From IMG/VR virus record IMGVR_UViG_3300020166_000020, positions 1 through 64,000 of that record: a DNA stretch of 64,000 nucleotides. One strand, written 5' to 3'. The position numbers were made by a program, and so were the translations under genes. The notes below the pieces were generated by a model. That model saw nothing but the letters and a program-made list of their open reading frames with translations, was not told where the DNA came from and did no database searches. This DNA is from a virus. Below are positions 42,042 to 52,200 of the stretch, one piece after another. Within the stretch, counting starts at the first letter, position 1; every line of letters begins with the position of its first letter.

Positions 42042-42410
42042 CTATACACTTATATTCCCGTATAAGAAAAACTCTTTATCCATTAAGCTATATATCAAGA
42101 AAGGTAAGCACAGTTCGTCAGAAATTTTCATATCAAAAGGAGTGGGCCTACAACTGGTTCTCGGGTGAGAGTGAAATATGCATACTGTATTATATTCAAT
42201 TATAAGGCGATTATCTATTATAAAAAAATCAAACTTATTGTCACTCAAATTCTTTGCGGGTAAAAAATAAAACTGATCTTCAATTTTATGAATAATACCG
42301 CAAGACTCCTCAAGAGGATTAGACAATGCATACGCTTCTATTTCTTTTAATATTTTTTCATTAAAATCAACCCTGGACATTATACTTTTCTGTACCAGGA
42401 AAACCTCCAA
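42042..42410 (-). CDS. Tail assembly protein, gpK-like JAB/MPN metalloprotease domain
   Basis: The 122-residue protein has the JAMM motif of lambda gpK: EESCGIIHKI near residue 34 supplies the glutamate, and H80-S-H82 with T90-x-x-D93 supplies the metal ligands (the usual serine of S-x-x-D is a threonine). gpK normally also has a C-terminal NlpC/P60 peptidase domain, which is missing here. It acts in tail tip assembly and possibly in cell-wall cutting during DNA entry. Its start overlaps the gpL-like gene by 44 bp. An internal ATG at codon 11 (MSRVDFNEK) may be the true start. Confidence 0.8.
   Translation of the reverse strand: MEVFLVQKSIMSRVDFNEKILKEIEAYALSNPLEESCGIIHKIEDQFYFLPAKNLSDNKFDFFIIDNRLIIEYNTVCIFHSHPRTSCRPTPFDMKISDELCLPFLIYSLMDKEFFLYGNISV
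42043..42049 (-). promoter_or_regulatory. Late-type GTGTA element before the gpI/gpJ gene
   Basis: On the minus strand AGTGTATAGGTATATT precedes the GTG start at 42024 by about 19 bases, with AAGG close to the start as a weak ribosome site. GTGTATA matches the motif of other structural genes. It lies just after the gpK-like gene's stop. Confidence 0.4.
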
Positions 42411-43392
42411 ATCTCAAACCTTCATAAGTTTGATCAGCCCTATTGTAAGGAATAAGGTCTAGCTTAGATCTACCAAACCTCTTCGAGCAAGATTCCAGCG
42501 TTTTAGAGCATTCATCTTTCAACCAGTACCTAGAGTCTAGATAAGGGTGATGCATAGACACATCCTTATGCTGTTTGTTACAAACAAAAACTTGAGGAAC
42601 CCTTTTTTGGGGGTTTTTGTAAACTTTGCCTTCAATCATTACAACATCTCCGACTTCATATTCAGATTTATTTCGATCCCATTCAGCAATACTAGAATTC
42701 TTATCGGGATCTATATCGTTGTACAATACCCTCCCCTCTTGAGTCTCAATAGGTAAGCCCTTATAACCGCATCCAATAGAGCAACGATAGGTCCAGTTAC
42801 AATAATCAGCCATCACGATCCTTGCAGGAACCCAAGACCCTTCAAATTCTAAAGCCGAGACAAGCTCAAATTGGATAACTTGTTTGTTTTCTGAAACTTT
42901 TTTATTTATAAAGTAAACATCGTCCAAGAGGTGGGAATTTGGATCCGCCGCGCCAAAAGGATTCTTCCCTTTTTCGTTTAAATTTTTATTTTGAAAGTTT
43001 TCATCATCAAGAAATCTTGCATAAGTCCTCTTTCTTGTGACTTGGCAATTTGAGAAATCTTGATTAGAGTGAGAGATTTTAGAAAATATACCTTCTGGAT
43101 TAGCCATTGAAAGCATAGGCCTTGGAAGCTTACCGTCAGAGGAAGAATCAAAACCTTCCATCTTAATAGGTAAAGGTTGATACGATACACCTTGCCATAT
43201 TACAGGATTAGAGTTGTTAATCATTGGGCAAAATCTATACTTAGCCTCAGCTCCGAAGTTGACCCCGTACAAGTCACTTAAATTCTCAAAATCTACCTGA
43301 AGATTAGAAAAATCTATCTCAAAAAAAGATATAAGAGAGTCAGGAATTAAAGATGTTAATTGCTTATTTAAATTCGATTGGGACTTACTCAT
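42367..43392 (-). CDS. Minor tail protein, gpL-like with predicted Fe-S site
   Basis: The 341-residue protein resembles lambda gpL. FFEIDFSNLQVDFE and YRFCPMINNSNPVIWQGVSYQPLPIKMEGF form the N-terminal domain. The C-terminal domain has the cysteines that bind an iron-sulphur cluster in lambda: C198, C204 or C208, and the pair C295-x6-C302 followed by the R-F-G...G-F-P-G ending. Between C208 and C295 is a larger insert than in lambda, containing the Y-E-V-G-D-V-V segment of a carbohydrate-binding-like module. It is part of the tail tip, next to the gpK- and gpM-like genes, and overlaps both. Confidence 0.85.
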   Translation of the reverse strand: MSKSQSNLNKQLTSLIPDSLISFFEIDFSNLQVDFENLSDLYGVNFGAEAKYRFCPMINNSNPVIWQGVSYQPLPIKMEGFDSSSDGKLPRPMLSMANPEGIFSKISHSNQDFSNCQVTRKRTYARFLDDENFQNKNLNEKGKNPFGAADPNSHLLDDVYFINKKVSENKQVIQFELVSALEFEGSWVPARIVMADYCNWTYRCSIGCGYKGLPIETQEGRVLYNDIDPDKNSSIAEWDRNKSEYEVGDVVMIEGKVYKNPQKRVPQVFVCNKQHKDVSMHHPYLDSRYWLKDECSKTLESCSKRFGRSKLDLIPYNRADQTYEGLRFGGFPGTEKYNVQG

Positions 43393-46300
43393 AAATTTTT
43401 AATATATACACTTAATGAAGCTTCTTGAGGGCTAAATTGCTCACTGCTTTCTATAATAATCTTTGAACTATAATACGTATCTTCATTGGAAATTTCAATA
43501 GGCCCGGAAGATTCAGGCAAAGTTCTCGACTGAGAGGGACCATGATCGTTCCAGTGAATCTTACCAAATAAAGATTTACTAGTTTTATCTTTAAACTCTG
43601 GAGACCCTTCGATTATTTTAATCGCCTGCCCAACAGTAGTATTTCCATCAAAAGTCCAACCCCAATGATCATTCGTTTCTACATAGCTAGGAACCCTGTC
43701 CAACATTTTTTGAAACAAAGTACTAAGTGTATCGCTAGTATGAATCTTTAATTTGAATTCGCGAGAAAAAGAAAGTTTTTGACTCAAAAAACTTAAATAA
43801 GAGGCAGATAGATCTGAATATTTATTAACGTATGATTCGTAAATATCATCGCCGACCAACTTATAATATATTTGCTCGCCATCTTCGTTCACTAGGTAAT
43901 TTTTTTCCTGCGAGAAACCTTCCCCATCAAAGACTATATCAATAAAACCAGAAGATCCTCCGGGAATTTCTGCTTGAGAATTGTTTTCAAAAAACTGCTC
44001 AGCAATAAAATATTCACAAAGGTAACGTTCGCCATCCTCATCTAAAACATCCCTTATTTTTCCTGTGTTATCCTGAAAAAAAGATTGCTGGCGACCATTT
44101 ACTAACTTAGGAGTCCACTCGCTTTTTACTGTCCCGCTACCCTCCATTAATATAAAAAATTGCCCACCGTCTAAACCATCCTTAAATTTCTTATCAAGTT
44201 TAATTTTTGCCCCATCAAGATTAAAAGGTAAATTCTTATCACTCGGCAAGACGTAAATAAAAGACTCTGCAGAGGTGGACTCGGGAATAAAAGGGGGCAC
44301 CAAGGAGTTAGAGCCAAGAATTTCAAAATGATCATCATTGCAAATAATTGAATGTAAAGTAACAGGTCCATCACCTATATTCTCCAACTTTAACCTATTC
44401 CTTATTCTTTGTTTATTATAACCTCCAGAAGAAAATTTATCCGAGAAAACCAGTGGAGACGAAAAACTTAACTCTCCGGGAGTATACAAAGGTGGAGAAG
44501 TATAACTGGATAAATTCGAAGAGGTTAAATTAAAAGGGAACTGCTCAAAAACAGCAGAAATGCTATGATTATTCTTAAAATTATAAACATGACTCCACTC
44601 CGAACATATAAAATTTTGAGGAGTCTCGTATGGAGCAGGAGGAGAGAATAAGAACGGAATAGATCCGTAATGACTCTCTAAAAAATGAAGAATGGCCCAA
44701 GCCTCCTCGTCACCCCTATTATTAAAACTCAAGTTCAGCGTAAGTAAATTATCATTAATACCATCTTTATACATCTGAATATAAGAGTTATCAACAGAGA
44801 TTTCCTGGAGAGAAACTGAATGGTTTACCTCAAGACCCAAAGAAGGCTTCCAAAAGAAATCTCTAGTCCAAAATTCTTTATTTATTTGTTCGTAATAACC
44901 AAACTCACGAGAATATTCGCTCGTTTCACGAACCGGACTTCTTCCATTAACAGAAGAAGACTCATTCCAGTAATAATAATACTCATGATCTCCAGTAGAA
45001 AAAATTACATCATTAAGTTGATAATTTATATTTTCATTATAACTGCCAGGAGGCTTTACATACATACTTTCAGACTTATTAAGTATTGAAGTATTAAAAT
45101 TTCTAAAAGATAAAGAAATATCATTACTGTTTTCGAAATTCAAAGAATGGGAAAATTCATTACAGTAAAAATCTTTAGACTGATTAGATATTGAATCGTA
45201 CGGATGGAAGGTTGAATCCCCGCCCCACCTAAATCCAGACACTCCCTGAGAATATTTTAAGTTTACTGAATTTTCGTGTTTTTCATGCTGCCCCTGATGA
45301 TTTTCTAAAAAATGAATAATTGCATTAGCTTCTCTGTTAGTCCTATTCTTAAAACTTAAATTAAAATTGCAACTTAGAGAATTAATAGACTTCGGCTGCG
45401 TTATATAATAACCATTACCAAATTCATATTTAAAATTATCGCATTTAAAATTAGCAGAAGAGCCGTAATCGCAGTCAAAAAAGAACAAATCCTTTGCCCA
45501 TTTATCAGGGCTACTGCCAGGAGTAAAGTTTATCAAGGATAACTTTATAGGGTTAGAGGATTTCTCCTCGAAAGACACTATAGAGTCATTATCTGTTAAC
45601 CCTTGAATTTGTATTTTTGAAACCTTTCCGTCTCCCAGTCTGTCAGGAACAGGAAAAGAAGGCTTAGATTGAGTAATAGTAACTCCATTGACATTATTAT
45701 TTACTCCAGCAAGATCCCTTTTTATGCCGTACCATTTTTCGTTAGAAAAATTATAAATAAACATAGAGTTATCTTGATCGCCTTTGCTCAGATATAACCA
45801 ACCTTCAGGCCCAAGCTCATTAGTAAATTGAGGAACCAAGTAAAGAAAACTGTTTGATTCGAGATCACTTCCTCCGATAAGTTCTTCACTAGCATAGATC
45901 CAATGCCCCGCAGGTAAGGCCCCCTCAGGAGTATTTCTTGAAAAAAACGTCTCTCTAAAAAACCACAACTTTCTCTCTGGGGGAGATAAGCTTAAGCCCT
46001 GCGGCAAAGGTGAAAGGTACAACCAACCAAGAGCGCTAGTTCTTATCCAGTTAGTTTCTTGAGAGCGCCAGAATGAAGTTAAATTTAATTCATTATCTCC
46101 ACCTCTTCCAGGAAACAAGAACCAGCTTGATCTATACCAACCAAACCCAACAGTAGAAACATCAAGGGTTTGAAGAATAATGTCGCTATCGGGAATATTC
46201 TCAACGTTAGCTTCAACGTCTTTAATTAAAAAACTTCCATCATTACCATTAACAGAACCCTCTATTTTTAAAGTCTGACCCACTTGAAGTTCACTGCCGA

Positions 46301-46613
46301 GAGCTTCAGCTTCAGCAAGTTCATCTATTATATAATAAGATGGCTTGCCGTCAATTAACGGTCCGTCAGGATCAAGAGAAAATCGGTGAGAGCTCTCGAG
46401 AACCAGTCCCGCTCCGTCGGTAATATCCTCCTTTGCATAATAAAAAGAACTATCTCCAGTATTGTAAACAAAATCGAACTTTTTATAACTAGCTCCTTGT
46501 TCAAAATTACCACTATAATTCGAAATATGCCCAGCGAAAGAAGGAGGCTTAAATCCTGGATCAATATTCTCTAGTAACTGATCTATATAAAATGGAGATC
46601 CTGGGTATTTCAT
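43389..46613 (-). CDS. Minor tail protein, gpM-like (duplicated domain) with extra modules
   Basis: The 1074-residue protein holds two copies of the gpM-like domain: NLSFKNRTNREANAIIHFLENHQG with FYCNEFSHSLNFENSNDISLSFRNF, and NLSFNNRGDEEAWAILHFLESHYG with FICSEWSHVYNFKNNHSISAVFEQF. In lambda gpM is a single ~110-residue domain. A long aromatic-rich module (GFGWYRSSWFLFPG, GWLYLSPLPQG, GWLYLSKGDQ, KWYGIKRD) lies at about residues 150-295, and two Y-x-x-F/N-D-x-V segments near 33-65 and 525-560. Residues ~735-830 read as a beta-sandwich (GDGPVTLHSIICNDDHFEI). It would sit at the tail tip. It overlaps gpL by 4 bp. Confidence 0.75.
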   Translation of the reverse strand: MKYPGSPFYIDQLLENIDPGFKPPSFAGHISNYSGNFEQGASYKKFDFVYNTGDSSFYYAKEDITDGAGLVLESSHRFSLDPDGPLIDGKPSYYIIDELAEAEALGSELQVGQTLKIEGSVNGNDGSFLIKDVEANVENIPDSDIILQTLDVSTVGFGWYRSSWFLFPGRGGDNELNLTSFWRSQETNWIRTSALGWLYLSPLPQGLSLSPPERKLWFFRETFFSRNTPEGALPAGHWIYASEELIGGSDLESNSFLYLVPQFTNELGPEGWLYLSKGDQDNSMFIYNFSNEKWYGIKRDLAGVNNNVNGVTITQSKPSFPVPDRLGDGKVSKIQIQGLTDNDSIVSFEEKSSNPIKLSLINFTPGSSPDKWAKDLFFFDCDYGSSANFKCDNFKYEFGNGYYITQPKSINSLSCNFNLSFKNRTNREANAIIHFLENHQGQHEKHENSVNLKYSQGVSGFRWGGDSTFHPYDSISNQSKDFYCNEFSHSLNFENSNDISLSFRNFNTSILNKSESMYVKPPGSYNENINYQLNDVIFSTGDHEYYYYWNESSSVNGRSPVRETSEYSREFGYYEQINKEFWTRDFFWKPSLGLEVNHSVSLQEISVDNSYIQMYKDGINDNLLTLNLSFNNRGDEEAWAILHFLESHYGSIPFLFSPPAPYETPQNFICSEWSHVYNFKNNHSISAVFEQFPFNLTSSNLSSYTSPPLYTPGELSFSSPLVFSDKFSSGGYNKQRIRNRLKLENIGDGPVTLHSIICNDDHFEILGSNSLVPPFIPESTSAESFIYVLPSDKNLPFNLDGAKIKLDKKFKDGLDGGQFFILMEGSGTVKSEWTPKLVNGRQQSFFQDNTGKIRDVLDEDGERYLCEYFIAEQFFENNSQAEIPGGSSGFIDIVFDGEGFSQEKNYLVNEDGEQIYYKLVGDDIYESYVNKYSDLSASYLSFLSQKLSFSREFKLKIHTSDTLSTLFQKMLDRVPSYVETNDHWGWTFDGNTTVGQAIKIIEGSPEFKDKTSKSLFGKIHWNDHGPSQSRTLPESSGPIEISNEDTYYSSKIIIESSEQFSPQEASLSVYIKNL

Positions 46614-46615
46614 AA

Positions 46616-47536
46616 TTAGCTGACTACTTCTCTGATTGATATGGAACCCATTGAGTGTTGACCCTCAGAAATGGATAAAGACTGATCAACAATTCTGCCG
46701 GAGCAATCAAACTTAGCTATCTGAGTATCCTGCAAAGAGTACAAAAAAGCAGAAGCATCAACCATTAGATCGCTATTTACGCCAGCAAGCCTTTGTTGAA
46801 CTCCGTAAGAATTTAAAAAAGGAACAATTTCGTTAGAAGTTATATTCATTTTTTTTTCTATTCCTTCAACAGAAACCCTGCAAGGAAGAACTCCCGAAGC
46901 GTTAGTATTTACAGAGGTGTTTTCAGATTCTCTAACTCGATAATGCGTTTTTCTTTCCACCTTTATACTATAACTTAACTCGCTAATTTCAAATCTGCCC
47001 CCAACAACATCCTCCGCAATTGACGAACCAATTTTTAAATCCCCAAAAGATTTCAATCCGTGAGCAAAATCAACCTCGCTCTTATTAAAGGTGTCGGCAA
47101 CACCCTTATTAGTTATAGTTCCGTAAATAGCGTAAGACGCTGAAGCCTGAATAACGCCAAAAGGAACAAGCTTGAAGCTCAAAGATGTTAAAAAAGCGTT
47201 GTCAAACGAGTACCTCCCAACTTTATTTCCGTTAACAGGAAGCTCTGACATTCCACTCTTTATATCGAAGATCCTATTTATGTTATTAGGGGAGCCGTCT
47301 TTTGAAAAAGTTTCTGCAGATATATAGAAACCTATATCCAAAGTTCCAGTTAGCGGCTGAATAGGAGAAAAGCCAACAAATTCAACTCCCGCTCCAGACA
47401 ATCCCCTTTTATAATTTCCGTAAACTTTTTCAACAGCAAGAGATGGGCTCATAGACAAATTAGCAGAGTTGACCATTAAATCTTTATTACCTAAAGATAT
47501 TTTACCGCTTTCAAATCTTAAAAAAGGGTCACTCAT
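46616..47536 (-). CDS. Tail-tube-like/distal tail protein
   Basis: The 306-residue protein starts MSDPFLRFESGKISLGNKDLMVNSANLSMSPSLAVEK and is rich in alternating beta strands. Its opening pattern, with PLTGTLDIGFYISAETF, resembles the tail tube protein (60660-62189) and its paralogue (62240-63367), as does the neighbour at 47529. It lies between the tape measure and gpM-like genes, where distal-tail or tail-tip ring proteins are encoded. Two bases separate it from the gpM-like start and it overlaps the upstream gene by 8 bp. The specific role is inferred. Confidence 0.55.
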   Translation of the reverse strand: MSDPFLRFESGKISLGNKDLMVNSANLSMSPSLAVEKVYGNYKRGLSGAGVEFVGFSPIQPLTGTLDIGFYISAETFSKDGSPNNINRIFDIKSGMSELPVNGNKVGRYSFDNAFLTSLSFKLVPFGVIQASASYAIYGTITNKGVADTFNKSEVDFAHGLKSFGDLKIGSSIAEDVVGGRFEISELSYSIKVERKTHYRVRESENTSVNTNASGVLPCRVSVEGIEKKMNITSNEIVPFLNSYGVQQRLAGVNSDLMVDASAFLYSLQDTQIAKFDCSGRIVDQSLSISEGQHSMGSISIREVVS

Positions 47537-49256
47537 AATTTAAATACCTGTAAGTGTCATAACCTTTATATGTCAAAGATATAGACATCTCCCCCTCAAC
47601 AGAAGAAGAAATAGATTCTCCCACGAGCCTTACGTTTCTTCCAAAAAAAGAATCAATTTCCAACCCTGTCTTAGAATCACTTATGATTATACTTACGTTA
47701 CTCTTTGGGGCGGACTGAATTCTATCTTTTATTTCTCTTATTTCGTAATTATTTACTATAATAGTAACATTAATGTCTGTTTCTATTGGGTACTGAGTGT
47801 CAACTTGAACAGGTTCTAGATTTTTCACTGAAGCCTTTTTCCCCAAAGCCCAATCCTCTGAAGTTCCTTTTGGGATCGCGTATATAGGTTGAAGATTTAT
47901 TGCTCGACTAAAACTAAAATCACTAACAGCGTCTATATTAAAATCATCAATAATTATTGATATAGTTGATTGGTCTGGAAAGCTGATTGGTGGATGACTA
48001 CTTCTTATAAGTTTATTGACATCGTAAGTAGCTAGCTCAAAAGCGTCTTTTCCCAGAGTCAAAATATCCGAGGCGGGGAGCAGAAGGTTATCCTGAACAG
48101 TTGCAGAAGGAGCTAGGCTTGGAGATAGTTGTCTTAAATTTATATCCTCTAAGCTTAACTCTTCAAGTATTAATTTGGAAGTAGAATCAACAGATAACCC
48201 CGACATTCCGAGCCACCTTGAGCCAGAATGGTCATAAAGAATAGATTTATACTCGCCCAAAGAATCTCTAAAAAATTCAACCCAAGTATTCTGCATAATA
48301 TTTTGTTCTGGAGAGAATAAATAAGCTACACCCCTCGAATTTAACAATTCCTGATCGGACCACATCCAAACCGGCGACTGAAAAGCCCCTCCACTCCCTT
48401 GCAATTCAAGAAAAACAGAAAACCACATTTGCTTGCTCGAGGAAAAATTAGACTCAGAAGTTTGAACGTAAACCCAGCCAAGAAAATTATTAAAGACCCA
48501 ATAAGAACTTAAGGTATGATCGAAAACCCCGTTCACTTCCGGGCAATATGTAAGGCTATAGTTTAAAGACAAAGAGGTATTCTTCTTGGAAATAAAAAAC
48601 CAATCGGAATAATACCACCCCGAGGAATAAGTGCGCAACCCTAAAGCCTCAACAAATCCGTACTGGATAAATTTAGAGTCCTCGGCTAGACCATTATAAG
48701 CCTGATCAGATACACTAAGAGTTTTATTTTTCCAAGACTCAAGCAGATTTACGTTTTGATCAATAAATTCTTCGCTAGAGCTCGTTAGGTAAACGTAATC
48801 CCCATCAAAACCTTCATTATAATTTTTTTTCAAAACAAACAACGAGCTATTCCCAGCCATCACCCCTTTTCCCAGTTCTCCATATACAGTTAAACTCGTC
48901 TCTATGGAGGGTATATCTCCCACAGAGCAAGATATCGAATACTGATTAACCCGAGCCTTAGTAAAACCGAAACCTTTCGAGTTATTATCGTATAAAATAA
49001 CTCCACTGATTTCTTGTTCGTCAAATTTATAATTACCCAAAGAGTCCCGCTGAAGCAATGGGTCAGAACTTACCATTTCCCTCGATACCGAAAAGTTACC
49101 CTCTAGAGGCTTGTCAACTAGGGCATCAATAAAACCAACCCCTGCAACCTTAATTGGCTTTTCGGATATCCCATAATTAGCCTCCACACTCTGAACTCCC
49201 GATAAGGCAAAACCGTCGAGAATGACAACTTGTTCGTAATTCGAGTAGCTCATCAA
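47529..49256 (-). CDS. Tail-tube-like/distal tail protein with aromatic-rich insert
   Basis: The 575-residue protein begins YSNYEQVVILDGFALSGVQSVEANYGISEKPIKVAGVGFIDALVDKPLEGNFSVSREMV, the same pattern as the tail-tube family in this genome (Q-S-V-x-A-N-Y, V-A-G-V-G, P-L-x-G). At about residues 205-350 an aromatic-rich module is inserted: YSSGWYYSDWFFIS, FLGWVYVQTSE, VWMWSDQEL, RWLGM. The remaining C-terminus (residues ~400-575) returns to tail-tube-like strands (SIIIDDFNIDAVSDFSFSRAINLQP). It lies directly after the tape measure gene and overlaps its end by 4 bp. Confidence 0.6.
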   Translation of the reverse strand: MMSYSNYEQVVILDGFALSGVQSVEANYGISEKPIKVAGVGFIDALVDKPLEGNFSVSREMVSSDPLLQRDSLGNYKFDEQEISGVILYDNNSKGFGFTKARVNQYSISCSVGDIPSIETSLTVYGELGKGVMAGNSSLFVLKKNYNEGFDGDYVYLTSSSEEFIDQNVNLLESWKNKTLSVSDQAYNGLAEDSKFIQYGFVEALGLRTYSSGWYYSDWFFISKKNTSLSLNYSLTYCPEVNGVFDHTLSSYWVFNNFLGWVYVQTSESNFSSSKQMWFSVFLELQGSGGAFQSPVWMWSDQELLNSRGVAYLFSPEQNIMQNTWVEFFRDSLGEYKSILYDHSGSRWLGMSGLSVDSTSKLILEELSLEDINLRQLSPSLAPSATVQDNLLLPASDILTLGKDAFELATYDVNKLIRSSHPPISFPDQSTISIIIDDFNIDAVSDFSFSRAINLQPIYAIPKGTSEDWALGKKASVKNLEPVQVDTQYPIETDINVTIIVNNYEIREIKDRIQSAPKSNVSIIISDSKTGLEIDSFFGRNVRLVGESISSSVEGEMSISLTYKGYDTYRYLNYE

Positions 49257-52200
49257 TCAAAAAGCAACCCTCCTGGACGCTGCTCCTGGACAATGACAGC
49301 TACAACTTGAGTTTTTATTTTGTCCGCAAACTCTTGAGCTCCGTCAGGCCCTCCATCCTCCGAATTTGGTTTTGCATCTTCAACCTGAGTTGCGTCTTCA
49401 CCTGTGCCCTTTTTAATGTTGACCGATATGGAAATATTATTAGTGTTCCCTCCTGAAGATGTTGATTCAGCAACCGAGTTTATAGGGGAAACCTCTCCTC
49501 CGAATTGAAATTTTCCTGCATTTATTTGATCAAGCATTGGCTTACCAAGTTGACGAGCACTACTAGCCTTGATTACATACTCTCCTTCGCTTAACATCGC
49601 AGGAATTTGATCGATTCCAGATTTTCCTGCGATGTGTCCACCACTGGCATACTTACGAATTGGGCCTCCGTTGTATAATCGACCTAACTGGCTACTATAA
49701 TTATAATCACCAAATTGAGAAAAATCTCCTACAGGGCTAGACTTAACGCCCGAAAAATCAAATGAGCTTTCAGGCATTCTTGATATAGTGTCCCTTCCTA
49801 GCCCCATTTTTGGCCCACTGCTGCCGCTAAATATTTTTCCAAGTGCAAATTGAGCGGCAACGCCAATAGCCATATTCATCAACTGCTTCCTTTTTGCTTT
49901 TTTAGCCTGCCTTCTTGCTTCTTCCATTTGACGAATATGATCTTCCTCTGAAAGTATTGATTGCATTGCACCTGTATCCTCGGTAAGTCCCACATTATCA
50001 GACTGAGCGTAAAAAGCGCTGCTCATCGCTCTTTTTTGGTATAACCTACCAGAGTCAAAACCTCGCCCTCCTCCAAAATTTTGGGCAAGCGCAGACCCTT
50101 GTTCTACAGGCGCCCCCATAGAACCCTCTTCTCTTTTTATTTTCCCCTTCGATAGTAAATTATTCTCCACAGCAGTTCTCAGAGAATCTTGACGTTTCTT
50201 TTTTCCTTCTAAAATTTTTGAAGATATACCGCCACCAATTAATCCAGCACTAAAAACTTCCCCGCCGCTAGCGAATTCAGGAGCGCGCCCTCCAGCGTTC
50301 AATCCATGCATAAATGATCCGCCGTATTTATTTACAGCCTCTCGACTCATTAAATATTCTCCATCCGAAACCCTTGCGGGAACATTTCCGCCTTTTGAGT
50401 AATTGCGGACATTACCTCCTTGAGAAAACCCCATGGACCCCATTGCTTGCATGACCATTTTTTGCATCATGGCTTTTTGAATCATACCAAGAAACCCAAT
50501 CGCGGCATCCATTAAACCTTCTTTTATGCTTTTTGTGCCATTAATTGCGTCAACCATTGCGTTGGAAAGCCCATCAGCGAAAGCTTGCGGAATTCTTTGG
50601 CCAAGCTCGTAGTCCATCATAGCGACCCGCTTTTCCATATCTATCCCAGCATCTTTAATGCCCTCTCCGAAAGCGCCAGGGCCAGTTTTTCGCGCATATT
50701 CTTTTTCTCTGATTTGTTGTAGTTTTTCTTCTTTTGAGATTTTTTGATTAGTTAAATTTAATTGATCTTCAATTTTTTTGGTTGTATCTTGCATTAATTG
50801 TTTTTCTTCTTCTTTTGCGACATTTACTGACCCTTGTAGAGTTTTTAATTCCTGCAGTTCTTGATTAACTTCTTTCCAATTGGCGATGGGAGCAGGGGTC
50901 ATGGCAATTTTTTCTAATCTTTGAACTTCAGCTTCTCCGCCTTGCGATGCAAACAGGCCCTCAAGGTCCTCACGAGTCTTTGATGCTTCTACTATTTTTG
51001 CACTCTTGGAAGCCGTGAATTTTACATATTCACCAATAGTGTCTTGCTTTCGTTGCTCGACAAGCCTTCTTTCTTCGGCCACAATTTCTTCTCTAGTCCT
51101 GTCGGGTCCAGCTCTAAATTGAGCAGATGCTATTTCTGATTCCATGGCTCTCGATTGAGTTGCATAATCTAAGCCTCGAACGTAATTTTGCATTTCACGA
51201 TTAATATCTTCCATTAATGTTTTTCGCTCTGCAAGCTTCATATTTAAGTCGCGCTCTAATTGACTTCGCTTGTTTGTCAATGTCTCTTGCTTTTTTAGAG
51301 TATCAATAGCATTTTCGTACAATAAATTTCTATTTTCTATTATTTTGTTTGCTGCATCCCCCGATATATTAAGATTTTTTAAAATTACCAATAATTCCTC
51401 AGCGTCCATTGCTGCTAATTTATAAGTCAAATCTGCAGTCTCGACTTCTTTGACTTTTGAGTATTTTTTACCTTTTCCGATTTCATCTTTAAACAACTCC
51501 TGCTTTAAAGCTTGTTGTAGATTTTTATCTTTGCCAATATCCGTAATAATTCCTGCCCTTTTATCGGCTACAGCAGCCTGAGCGCCTAACGCATAAGCCT
51601 CACTAGCTTTTAATAAATTTTTATTATACTGAATTCTAACTTTTTGCTCTTCACTCATTAACCCGCCGAGCATTTTTTCTTGAGAATTCAATAAATTAGA
51701 TTGTTTTAGATATTTTGATTTTATATCAACCTGAGCCTTATAAGCGGCTCGTTGAGCAGTGATCATAGCTTTCTGAGTATTTAGTTGTAGAATGACTGCT
51801 CGCTGTTGCCCCTTTGAAGTGGTGAGTACTTTTTTAGTAGATAATCCTATGCTTTGCAATAATTTAGCTAACTGCTGGCCTTCTTCTGCGGCCTCAACTG
51901 CCGCCAAAAGTTGACGCTTATTAACAGTTTCTATTTTGCCTTTAATTTCTACTTGCATTTCCGAATCATCATCCAAACCTTTTTCAATAAAAGATTTCAC
52001 CACTGACTTAGCTGCACCTTCCCGATCTTTACCTTGAAGATCTTCAACCGAAAGATTACCAAGTACGGCGACTGATTCAGCAAGGGTCTTTGGAGCTTCT
52101 TTATAAAATCCCTGAAATTCTTTCGCAAAAGAAGTTGTTACCTCTTGAGTTTTATAAAAATCAGCAATTATTGCCCGCCCTCCCTCCATCTGATTCATTT

